Of a stretch of DNA of 64,000 nucleotides, positions 1-10,027 are shown one piece after another. Source of the DNA: Escarpia spicata (Eukaryota > Annelida > Polychaeta > Sabellida > Siboglinidae); the NCBI GenBank assembly GCA_963995525.1, contig OZ023217.1, positions 19,436,770 to 19,500,769 on the forward strand, given 5' to 3'. Made by a program: the position numbers and the translations under genes. A model generated the notes under the pieces. The model was not told the origin of the DNA, did no database searches, and saw only the letters and a program-made list of their open reading frames with translations. Each line of letters begins with the position of its first letter. Position 1 is the first letter of the stretch.

Positions 1-2104
1 ACAGTGTCAGTACGTTGACTGAACATGTTAGTCTGTGCTGTTTTTGATATACACTGAAGTGGGGAACCTTTTATACCCACACAAAGTTATGTTTCATGTC
101 ACTAGTTATGCCATGTGACATTTGTGTTTGTAAAATGTCATTATGTGGACAGTGTCAGTACGTTGACTAGACATGTTAGTCTGTGCTGTTTTTTTATATA
201 CACTGGAGTGGGTAACCTTTTATTCCCACACAAAGTCATGTTTCATGTCACTAGTTATGCCATGTGACATTTGTGTTTATAAAATGTCATTATGTGGATA
301 GTGTCAGTACGTTGACTAGACATGTTAGTCTGTGCTGTTTTTGATATACACTGAAGTGGGGAACCTTTTATACCCACACAAAGTCATGTTTCATGTCACT
401 AGTTATGCCATGTGACATTTGTGTTTGTAAAATGTCATTATGTGGACAGTGTCAGTACGTTGACTAGATATGTTAGTCTGTGCTGTTTTTTGATATACAC
501 TGAAGTGGGTAACCTTTTATTCCCACACAAAGTCATGTTTCATGTCACTAGTTATGCCATGTGACATTTGTGTTTGTAAAATGTCATTATGTGGACAGTG
601 TCAGTACGTTGACTGGACATGTTAGTCTGCGCTGTTTTTGATATACACTGAAGTGGGGAACCTTTTATACCCACACAAAGTCATGTTTCATGTCACTAGT
701 TATGCCATGTGACATCTGTGTTTGTAAAATGTCATTATGTGGACAGTGTCAGTACGTTGACTGAACATGTTAGTCTGTGCTGTTTTTGATATACACTGAA
801 GTGGGGAACCTTTTATACCCACACAAAGTTATGTTTCATGTCACTAGTTATGCCATGTGACATTTGTGTTTGTAAAATGTCATTATGTGGACAGTGTCAG
901 TACGTTGACTAGACATGTTAGTCTGTGCTGTTTTTTTATATACACTGGAGTGGGTAACCTTTTATTCCCACACAAAGTCATGTTTCATGTCACTAGTTAT
1001 GCCATGTGACATTTGTGTTTATAAAATGTCATTATGTGGATAGTGTCAGTACGTTGACTAGACATGTTAGTCTGTGCTGTTTTTTATATACACTGAAGTG
1101 CGGAACCTTTTATACCCACACAAAGTCATGTTTCATGTCACTAGTTATGCCATGTGACATTTGTGTTTGTAAAATGTCATTATGTGGACAGTGTCAGTAC
1201 GTTGACTAGATATGTTAGTATGTGCTGTTTTTTGATATACACTGAAGTGGGTAACCTTTTATTCCCACACAAAGTCATGTTTCATGTCACTAGTTATGCC
1301 ATGTGACATTTGTGTTTGTAAAATGTCATTATGTGGACAGTGTCAGTACGTTGACTGGACATGTTAGTCTGCGCTGTTTTTGATATACACTGAAGTGGGG
1401 AACCTTTTATACCCACACAAAGTCATGTTTCATGTCACTAGTTATGCCATGTGACATTTGTGTTTGTAAAATGTCATTATGTGGACTGTGTCACTACGTT
1501 GACTAGACATGTTAGTCTGTGCTGTTTTTTGATATACACTGAAGTGGGTAACCTTTTGTTCCCACACAAAGTCATGTTTCATGTCACTAGTTATGCCATG
1601 TGACATTTGTGTTTATAAAATGTCATTATGTGGATAGTGTCAGTACGTTGACTAGACATGTTAGTCTGTGCTGTTTTTGATATACACTGAAGTGGGGAAC
1701 CTTTTATACCCACACAAAGTCATGTTTCATGTCACTAGTTATGCCATGTGACATTTGTAAAATGTCATTATGTGGACAGTGTCAGTACGTTGACTAGACA
1801 TGTTAGTCTGTGCTGTTTTTTTATATACACTGAAGTGGGTAACCTTTTATTCCCACACAGTCATGTTTCATGTCACTAGTTATGCCATGTGACATTTGTG
1901 TTTGTAAAATGTCATTATGTGGACAGTGTCAGTACGTTGACTAGACATGTTAGTCTGTGCTGTTTTTGATATACACTGAAGTTGGGAACCTTTTATACCC
2001 ACACAAAGTCATGTTTCATGTCACTAGTTATGCCATGTGACATTTGTGTTTGTAAAATGTCATTATGTGGACAGTGTCAGTACACTGACCAGACATGTTA
2101 GTTT
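1..2104. repeat. Satellite array, ~148-bp monomer, with a 742-bp five-monomer higher-order repeat
   Basis: About 14 tandem monomers of ~148 bp, each starting near ACAGTGTCAGTACGTTGACT. Two monomer types tend to alternate: one has GTGGGGAACC and TATACCCAC, the other GTGGGTAACC and TATTCCCAC. Diagnostic variants (GACTGAACATG, CTGGAGTGGG, GACTAGATATG, CTGCGCTG) recur in the same order, so five monomers form a higher-order unit. Copy 1 spans 1-742 and copy 2 spans 743-1484. Four more monomers and a fragment follow to about 2104. The array is cut by the window start. Short open frames inside it are by-products of the repeat. Confidence 0.95.
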
Positions 2105-2114
2105 TGCTACCAAC

Positions 2115-2161
2115 CAGATTGGTTGAATTTAACCAATATATTAGTCATTTCAACCAATCTG
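2115..2161. repeat. Short perfect inverted repeat at the satellite edge
   Basis: CAGATTGGTTGAA at 2115-2127 is the exact reverse complement of TTCAACCAATCTG at 2149-2161, with a 21-nt AT-rich spacer. It sits directly beyond the last partial satellite monomer. It could be a MITE end or a hairpin; no target duplication was identified. Confidence 0.7.
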
Positions 2162-2214
2162 TTTTTTAGTGTTAATTGGTTAATATTATTCAAGAGTAAA
2201 CATGTGTTCTTCAG

Positions 2215-2274
2215 GAAGAAAGTCACTACTCATTTGATGACAGTGATGATGCTCCATTAGTTCGTCCTAATTGA
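2215..2274 (+). pseudogene. Small exon-like piece ending in stop (unrecognised)
   Basis: A splice-acceptor-like TTCTTCAG precedes an open stretch that encodes an acidic, Ser/Asp-rich peptide (EESHYSFDDSDDAPLVRPN) and ends in TGA. It could be the last exon of a lost gene or transposon. No partner exon is convincing, so this is a weak call. Confidence 0.3.
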
Positions 2275-2454
2275 GTTCTATGAGGGAGCGAAACTAGTGA
2301 GGTTAGTAAACTTGCAGGGGGATTTTGAATATTTGTAAGTGTAAATTTAATTGCCATGTAAATACTTGGAATGTAGTAGAGTTGTCTTCTTTATTTGGTG
2401 AACAAATTGTCAAATGTGACATAATTCGTGTTTATTTTAAAAAGTAACAAACCA

Positions 2455-2910
2455 TAAAATCGGACATTCTTTTTTGGACCATCTCCTGGGTCATCAGTTG
2501 GTTGTCAGGACGGCCAACGTCTCCCGTCTATAAGTAGCTCCAGCTCTGACGAAGAACAAGTGCCTTCTCCAGAGATTCTGCCAGAAGAGTCCCCACAGTA
2601 CTTTGGCAACAGCGAGGTTATTATTAAAAAAAACTACTGCTTAGTACATTTGCAGTGTTTCAGAAATCTCAGCGTTTACTTACATGGCCTGGAAGGGTGA
2701 ACTATTATATTAAAGTGGTAAAATATGAGAAATGTAAAATCGGACATTTTTCTACAGGAGAACCGTCACGCCATTGGATCATCTCCAGAGCCAGGACGGC
2801 CAGCATCTCCCGTCTACAAATAGCTCCAGCTCTGACAAAGACATTCTGCCAGAAGAGTCATTCCTGCATTTTGGCGACACCGACAGCGATGTTATTATTT
2901 TAAAAAATCC
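2455..2910 (+). repeat. Duplicated exon-like segment, two diverged copies ~285 bp apart
   Basis: Copy 1 (about 2455-2632) and copy 2 (about 2735-2910) share TCGGACATT, a GGA(C/T)CATCTCC block, CAGGACGGCCA, TCTCCCGTCTA, AGCTCCAGCTCTGAC, TCTGCCAGAAGAGT and a terminal GTTATTATT. Copy 1 reads as a Ser-rich, acidic peptide that includes SSSSSDEEQVPSPEILPEES. Copy 2 has lost about 15 bp in the middle, so its frame differs. This looks like a tandemly duplicated exon with its upstream flank. Function unknown. Confidence 0.55.
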
Positions 2911-3619
2911 AGCTTGATATAGGGTATGAGTGTCATATATGGGGAGGCATTTAACCTTTCTTTTTTTGCAGTAAAATGCCTTACTATAATAAATATGAAC
3001 TGCTAGCATGGGCAGAACAAGCCGACTGATTTGAGTGTTGCAACAATGTAAACGCTAAACAAAAACCCTCTAATTACACCCCATCACCAAATAGTGGGGG
3101 TTAAATATATATATCCAGCTTAGCCTCCCAAGCCCTTCCATTTCTGACTCTTATTGCTAAGTGTAGGTGAAATTTAGTATAAATGTCATTTTATTCGGTA
3201 GTAATGGTGTTGCTAAACTGCCATTGCAAGTGGAAAAGCCAATGTGTTTACCCACAGTATATTACAAGTTAATTGGTTTGTCAATCATAGCAGTTATTGG
3301 CTTTGCCCAATATAACAAGTGTTGTGTAATGGGGGACTATTATTGGCATCTTGTGGTTGTAATCCACAGCCCAATCAACAATGTCTTTCATGTGGTTACA
3401 ACATCATACAGTTGTTTTAATGTTATGAAGATAGAACCACACTGATCATCTTTGCTCAGTTGCTGTGTCGTGTTCATGATTTGATGGTATTGTAATGCAT
3501 AGTGTGTGTTTGTATATATTTACTTTTTATGTGTGTATTTATTGTTACATGTAATTTTATATTTCACTATTTGTGCATTTATACATATATATGTGTGTGT
3601 TTGTTTTTTTGTCACACAC

Positions 3620-3710
<91 letters not shown>

Positions 3711-4157
3711 CTTGTCCAGCTTTTCTAAAGAAAGCTTTGTGGTTTGGTAAAAAATAATTAATACAAATAAGAACAAAATATCACTATACAATTCTTAAAT
3801 GTAAAAAGTTAAACTATACAAAACAGGATATTGATAAGTAATGTCCTTGAATTATGTATCGCTGAAACTGTACAAACAGTGGAAATGCTCTTTCTATGAC
3901 ACTACAGGATTGTCCCACATAGCAACAGACACTAGCACTACAAGCATAACACAACACACATTCTCCAACAATGAAGATTACAGAAGCAGTAGATGTCTTT
4001 AGTAAGTCTGGCAAAACTGCCTCTGTGGATGCAGTTGTTGAACACTGAGCAATGAGAGACATTTTACGTCAGTTTCTGGTTCAGTTCGCGGTAAACAAAA
4101 TCAGTTGAACATGCAAGATTACCCTTTTCATTTGTTTTTAGTAAAATTGTCATCAGC
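2911..4157. other. Non-coding stretch with a CA microsatellite
   Basis: I see no supportable gene here. The open frames at 3167-3445 and on the minus strand at 3814-4062 have no recognisable motif or splice context. The CA repeat is listed separately. The stretch just before 4158 probably holds the intron or 5' region of the SAP-SWIM-YqaJ gene, because a possible acceptor (TTTTTAG) lies at 4136-4142. Confidence 0.5.
3616..3703. repeat. (CA)n microsatellite
   Basis: A nearly pure CA/TG dinucleotide run of about 88 bp with one G interruption near its start. The poly-His-Thr and poly-Cys-Val frames over it are artefacts. Confidence 0.97.
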
Positions 4158-6267
4158 ATGTCACAGTATGGAGGAATGTCTCTAGCATGGCTGAGAGATG
4201 AACTCAGGAAACGTCATGCAAAAGTATCTGGAAGAAAAAGGGAACTTGTCAAAAGGTATGTGAATGGGCAAAAAATGCAGGAAGTTCAGCTATGACTGTG
4301 ACGGTGCCATATTAATCTACTTGTTGATGTAACGTTTTGTACAGTTTTTACCAGTTGCTTGATTACTCCAGCTATCCGGATGTAAAAAGTAGGCATATTA
4401 GGGTATTTGGAAGGTGCTTATTGGGGGGGATAGGCAAGAGATGATTGTCAGTCATCTTTGACTACGAATAGGACTGATACTGACAGGTGTCAAGTCTTCA
4501 GAGTTGAGGGGCTAACACAGGAGCCTGTGATGCAAATGGTACGTTTTAGTATAGTTGTTTTACCAGTGTCTGCCAGTGACATGTACGTGTAAACCATTGT
4601 CCAAAGAGTAAAATAAATCTGGCAATTATTTAACTTTGTACTTTCTTCTTTGCAGACTTGAAGTGTATGATAGGAATGCCAACTTTGGTTACAGTCATGT
4701 ACAGCAGGATGATTTCAATATGATGTTACCTGACATGACAACATTCAGAGACATCAATACCAATTCCCAGGTAAACACAGTTTGTCATCAGTGTTGTTGA
4801 TTGTGAAATTATTGTTACTAGCTACATATTACAATGCAGCAGACATATGATAAAACATGCCGATCTGTCACATGTAATCACCTTGCTACTGCAATCATAC
4901 ATATAACATATAACTTAGTCGTGTTTCATATATCATGGTGGTGGTGGATTTTCATATTCCAACAAATCACCAATTGTAAAAACCATGAGCATGCAATATA
5001 GTGGGTATTATTAAAAAAACATTATTTTATTACATTGTCACAACTCTTATATACTGTGTGATGACATTACAGCAATCATGTACCTTAATCGCTTTTCAAT
5101 CACGATGGTGGATTTTCATATTCCAACAAATCACCAATTGTGAAAACTATTCATGAGCATGCAATACAGTTGGTATTTTTCAAAAAACAGTATTACATTT
5201 TATATGACATTGTTACAACTCTTATGCTGTGTAATGACATTACAACATTTGTTGTACAGCAACCTGATGTGACTAAGTCAACAACATCAGACTACCTGAA
5301 GCTGTTTGACCAGAAGCTGGGCACGAAACCACAGAATATGTACCATGGCAACTTCCTGAAATCCATAAAGCACTCACACAAAGATGGAGAAACATTCATT
5401 CAAGGACGTATGAGTGCCGAGATGATCAAACGTTGTATGTACAAAGTGGATGTAAAGCTGGATTGTCGTGGAGTAGTTGACGAGAGTCAATGTGAGTGTG
5501 CAGTGGGTATGGGCCCAGATGCACACTGCAAGCATGTCATGCTAGTGCCGTTCGCCCTCACTAGGGCCAGGGATGGCTTCAAGACTGCCGAAACGTGCAC
5601 ACAACAGCTGCAGACCTTCCATCAGGCAAAAAAATACAATGGGTTATGAGTGAAGATGGAGGACTTGAAGTTGAGGAGAGACGGTTCTCTGTCACATCTC
5701 CACAACTTTTACCCACGTCTGGAGGAATTCCGAAATCAGCCGGAGTATCCAGAGCAGTTTCGGAGTGTGTGGCTAAACTCCAAAACCCAGGACATTCCCA
5801 TCCGGCAGCTGTATGAACTGGCCGATATTGACCACGACTACTTGAAGGAGACACCAGAGGAGTGTTTCCTCTGTGACATGAACATTACAGTGATGACCGA
5901 GGACCAGCATGATCAGCTAGAACTGGGGACCCGGGGGCAGAGCAGCAACAAGGCATGGCGATGGACGATGCGTCTGCACTCATCTAACTTTGGCAGAGTA
6001 TGCACTGCCACTGAAAAACTGACCTTGCCAAACTAGCACGGTCATACACAAGACCGAAGCTATTCACCAGTGCTCCCACAGATTACAGGAAGAAGTATGA
6101 AGAGGAAAGCAGGAGCCTACTCCCTGAAAGCAGGTACCACAGTCAACTGCTGTGCCATATCATACCTTGGTTGTTCACCTGATGGAATAGTGGAGGTGAA
6201 ATGCCCCTACAATGCACGAGATGTGAATGTGACCCGTCACAGTGCCATATTTGAACATGGTAAATGA
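4158..6267 (+). pseudogene. SAP - SWIM zinc finger - YqaJ-like nuclease gene, decayed
   Basis: Three exons join in phase: 4158-4255, 4656-4770 and from 5260. Exon 1 encodes a SAP-type DNA-binding helix pair (LRDELRKRHAKVSGRKRELV). Exon 3 contains a SWIM zinc motif: CEC at codons near 5494-5502, then CKH near 5527-5535 (CxC-x9-CxH). Near 6168-6213 there is LGCSPDGIV directly followed by EVKCPYNARD, which matches the core of YqaJ/lambda-exonuclease-type PD-(D/E)XK nucleases (D in SPDG, ExK in EVK). This combination occurs in repetitive invertebrate genes. Damage: an in-frame TGA at 5647-5649, an apparent one-base loss in an A-run near 6015 that ends the frame at 6036, and a deletion between GIV and EVK that removes the normal spacer. 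It probably acted in DNA processing, possibly for a mobile element; that role is inferred. Confidence 0.7.
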
Positions 6268-7167
6268 GAAATTGCAGTTGAGGCCTTCAACCTCATCTAT
6301 GTCTGTCAATCGTGCAACCATTTATTTTTCAGTCACCAGAATCATTCACAAATTCAAGTCTTAAGAAATCTAAACGTCCAAACACCAAGGCGAAACTTTA
6401 GTCCTTTTTAGAACAGGAATATCTTCTTTCGACTGAAAGTACTCCATCACCTTCAATCGACCTTCCCACAAAGTCGTGTCAAACAATTACACAATGAACA
6501 TCAAGCAATGTTGGATAAATTAACAACAACGCAAGAAACACATTCCAAGAAAATCTAACAACTTTCAGAGCAACTTAGAAGTTAGAGCAAAACAACACAC
6601 GATTGAAGACTTAAAGTTGCATTCTGCATTCGTCCATGCTTAAAATACAAATTTCTGTGAATCAACATGTCCCATACACTATACATCACTTACCTTAACT
6701 ACATAGAAACTTGTTTCACATATTATGCCATTTGCGCCCATCCGCAACATCTCGTTTTTGTGGGTGTGCGCTTTGTGCTGCCGTCATACAGATCGTCTCG
6801 TGTCTTTACATAATTATCTATAGTTACTCTTATACGTGCATGGAGATTTTAGTTCTATGTTACACACAAACTTTTGGACGGTACGATGGTTCACCGATAT
6901 TACATGGATTGTACTTATTTTGTGCAATTTTAGTGTTTTTATGCTGCAGTGCTTCTATCTATTCAACCGTGACGCTGTGATTCAGATACGCCTGCCAAAC
7001 ATCTATGTCGTCGTTGCATGTTCTTTACAAAGGGTCTGCCAATACACCAGCATTTCCACCATGTTGTGCAATGTGACAATTTGCTGCATGACTAACCTTG
7101 AGTAGGAACATTGTGTTACATTCCCATTATTAAATCAGTGTTGATACTTAACAGACTGTCTCTGTAA
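6268..7167. other. Mostly non-coding; possible coiled-coil remnant
   Basis: Around 6450-6600 one forward frame gives a Gln/Lys/Leu-rich stretch (KQLHNEHQAMLDKLTTTQET), interrupted by stops, that resembles a coiled coil of a LINE ORF1 or an endonuclease gene. The rest, including two overlapping hydrophobic frames at 6711-7105, shows nothing I can identify. Confidence 0.35.
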
Positions 7168-8820
7168 ACATGCTGGTTCTCACCGGTCAAGAACTGCGTG
7201 CTATCAGGGTCATTGCAATGAGGGCCAAACAAACGATACCACTGAAGACTCTACAAACGCTTCGGTCATTAAAGATTTGGTCCGTGGCAAAAACCCACTG
7301 AGGAACAACAGCGGGGATTAACCATTATTGTTTGATTCCGACAGTAACTACATTCGGCAGGAACTGTGATAAAGCTGCACTCTCTGGCGCCAACAGGTTC
7401 AATTATGGCCACATTACACGTGTACCACTGATATTGTCATCATCGCCGGATCATCGTGAACCTGGCGTCGACATATGTTATGTAAACGCTCAATCCTGTC
7501 GAAATAAACATAGGCTATCTCAGACCATATTCTTGAAAACAATGTGGATATTATGGTTCTATGTGAAACCTGCTTAAAGCCATCGACCGACACTTGCGTC
7601 AGAAAAGAACTCACACCAACTGGATATACAATTAAACACATGCCACGTCCTGTTGGTAAAGGTGGTGGTGTTGCTATCATCTACAAATCTGGACTAAACG
7701 TACGAAAATGGACCACTGAAGTGTTTCGGATGTTCAAACATATTGAATGTACACTGAAAACCTGTAATTCATGTCTGTGCATTATCGTCGTGTACCACCC
7801 GCCTCCATCTTCGAAAAACGGCCTAACAACATCGGTGTTTTTCGAGGAATGGGGTCACTTTATCGACCAACACTTATTACAACCTGGTCCATTCATTGTC
7901 ACTGGAGATCTCAACTTCCATCTGGATAATAAGACGGATCCAGATGCAAGACGATTCACAAGTTCTCTCCAGTCGACAGGTATGACAATGCAAGTGCATG
8001 GATTCACTCATAGGAAGGGACATACGCTGGACATGCTACTGACTCGCTGCATGGACGAACACCTCATTGGCTATGTCGTTATCACAGACATGGGACTCTC
8101 TTATGACTCTGCTGTTAACAGTAAATAACTTGAAATCATACAGCTCTGACAAAAACAAAGTATCGGAAGTTACGCGCAATAAATGCGGATATCTTTCGAC
8201 AAGACATTCTTGTGTTTCGACCTGAAGATCTCAAGTCACTACGTGTTAATGAATTGGTCAGCCACTATGACACTACTCTTGTGAATCTTGTTGATACACA
8301 CGCTCCTTTGCTAGAAAAGCGCATCCAACTGAGACCAGATATAGCCTGTTATAACGATGATCTGCACGACGCCAAACAAGAAAGAAGGTGGTACGAACAA
8401 ACATGGTGGAAATCCAAACTGGACGTTCATCTGCAGATGTTTTGTGAACAATGCAAGCTGGTAAATGATATGTTGCTACATGCCAAGACTACTTTCTATT
8501 CCGAAAAAATCCGGGACATTGGAAACGTTTGTTTGCTGCTGCGAAAACTCTCAGAAATAATGACACAGAGCTTCCGACACATGATTCGCAATCTGAAATG
8601 GTGGAGAGATTCGTAATGTTCTTCACCAAGAAGACATGCCATATCCGCAGCGAGTTGCCGAGTACTACTGTGTCACAACCACAACGAGAGCGCTAGACAA
8701 CCACTGCACATGCGAACTGTTATTGTTTTCCCTGCCAACAACAGAATGTATAAAGAAAACCGTCTTGGACGCACCACAAAAATCATGCGATCACAGAGGT
8801 AAAACAAAAAACAGAAATAT
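7168..8820 (+). mobile_element. Non-LTR retrotransposon fragment (endonuclease region of ORF2)
   Basis: Several frames in the same direction give LINE ORF2 N-terminal sequence. There is a lead-in of about 40 residues near 7169 (LTGQELRAIRVIAMRAKQ). An endonuclease/exonuclease/phosphatase domain follows at 7465-8110, with NAQSCRNK, a metal-binding Glu in LCET, GKGGGVAIIYKSG, TGDLNFHLD and HTLDMLLT. A linker follows at 8212-8690 (LLEKRIQLRPD, RRWYEQTWWKSK, KTTFYSEKIRD). The reverse transcriptase is missing. Frameshifts near 7550, 8130 and 8510 make it inactive. Class Jockey/CR1/RTE-like; the clade is not resolved. Confidence 0.85.
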
Positions 8821-8825
8821 TTATT

Positions 8826-9152
8826 AAACCCAGCAGAACTGGCATTCAATGAATATGATTTATTCCATGATATAGTAGACAAACAAGGAAGAGGACTAGT
8901 CCTGTACACACATAAATCACTTAAAGCAACACCCTTTTTGCCTTTGGAGACACATTTTTAGGAGTCAGTGTGGGTGGAAATAAAAAATATAAACTTCTCA
9001 TAGGATGTGTCTGTAGAAGCCCAGGGAGTTCGAGCATCAATGATGAATATCTGACTAAAGTGATTAGCGAGGCAATGAGTTATCACCACTCACACTTTCT
9101 TCTGCTTGGAGACTTCAATTATCCAAATATAGACTGGCATAGCCTGGTGTAA
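8826..9152 (+). mobile_element. CR1-like LINE fragment (endonuclease C-terminal half)
   Basis: Two adjoining frames give NEYDLFHDIVDKQGRGLVLY then LLIGCVCRSPGSSS and LLLGDFNYPNIDW. These are characteristic of the endonuclease domain of CR1-type LINEs; GDFN carries the catalytic Asp-Asn pair. A frame change near 8965 and an abrupt end at 9152 mark it as a dead fragment. It follows the previous LINE piece directly but looks like a different family. Confidence 0.8.
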
Positions 9153-9695
9153 ATGCCTATTTTCTCATTGAACGTTAATATTGTTTGCTGTTTGATGAAT
9201 GGTATTTATCTTTTGTTATTCAAAGTCTTGAAGCTGGATACTATTATCCATGAAACATATATATATATTGGTTGTACCGGATGATTGTAATGAAAGTCCG
9301 TGAGGGCTAGCTTTAAGTTGCGTATAGATATCTAATGTGGTTTCTTCTTAGATAACACTTGGCGACTAGTGTTTCGTCGTGTAGTTGAACAATCCACTTT
9401 AGGAAGGAACGGAAATAGGGTAACTGAGAGATTCATTGAAACATTACTTTCTTAGTTAGATCGGTTCAGGGATTCAGTGTTAATGTTTATTTTTTTTATA
9501 AGATTTAGATTATGGGATTTCTTTATTCTTTTCATCTTCGTTATCCATGATACCTACCTAAAGGAAGATATCATGTAATCAAGTTTATTAAACGTTCCTC
9601 GTTCTTTGTAGCTTGTACACGATAACCGCTCCTTCTCATATGCGTTGACCTTATCATATAAGAACCCTATTAGACCTGAGCCATCTAGTGTACGG
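9153..9695. other. Unassigned insert between two LINE pieces
   Basis: No open frame or recognisable motif. It separates CR1-like endonuclease sequence (upstream) from CR1-like reverse-transcriptase C-terminal sequence (downstream). It may therefore be an unrelated insertion or what is left after an internal LINE deletion. A short TA run lies at 9259-9269. Confidence 0.4.
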
Positions 9696-9830
9696 AGACC
9701 TCGCTAATCCGAGACAAATACTAAATATATGGTCCCCTTATAAACAAAAATATAAGGATGGAATAGAAAATGTGCAGAGACGTGCAACTAAACAACACCC
9801 AGGAATGGAAAGGATATTCCTTACCACAAA
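9696..9830 (+). mobile_element. CR1-like LINE remnant (RT C-terminal motif)
   Basis: The frame contains NIWSPYKQKYKDGIENVQRR followed by ATKQHPGM, which is the conserved block after the reverse transcriptase palm in CR1-like LINEs. The same type of block occurs in the minus-strand LINE at 25.6-26.7 kb. Only this short piece survives. Confidence 0.7.
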
Positions 9831-10027
9831 ACCACACATTTGCATATATGTGTATGAATATGTACAATTATCATGCCTACAAAATGTCTTCCCATAAATG
9901 CAAAACTTACAAAAATATGTGGAGACGGACAGAGAGACAGACAGACTGATGGATATATGTTGACATTAAGGAGTAAAATGTACAGCAGCAAGAGAAGAAT
10001 TCTACAGAAGTAAAGTGGTGAAACTGG

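Noticed and set aside
1006..1209. Short open frame inside the satellite
   Set aside because: It is a by-product of the tandem monomers and shifts with the repeat; no coding features.
1..2104. CRISPR array
   Set aside because: Repeats are long, contiguous and without unique spacers; the window is eukaryotic.
3502..3757. Poly-His/Thr and poly-Cys/Val frames
   Set aside because: These are translations of the CA microsatellite.
6711..7105. Two overlapping hydrophobic frames resembling membrane proteins
   Set aside because: No splice context, no start context and no family match; AT-rich DNA produces such frames.
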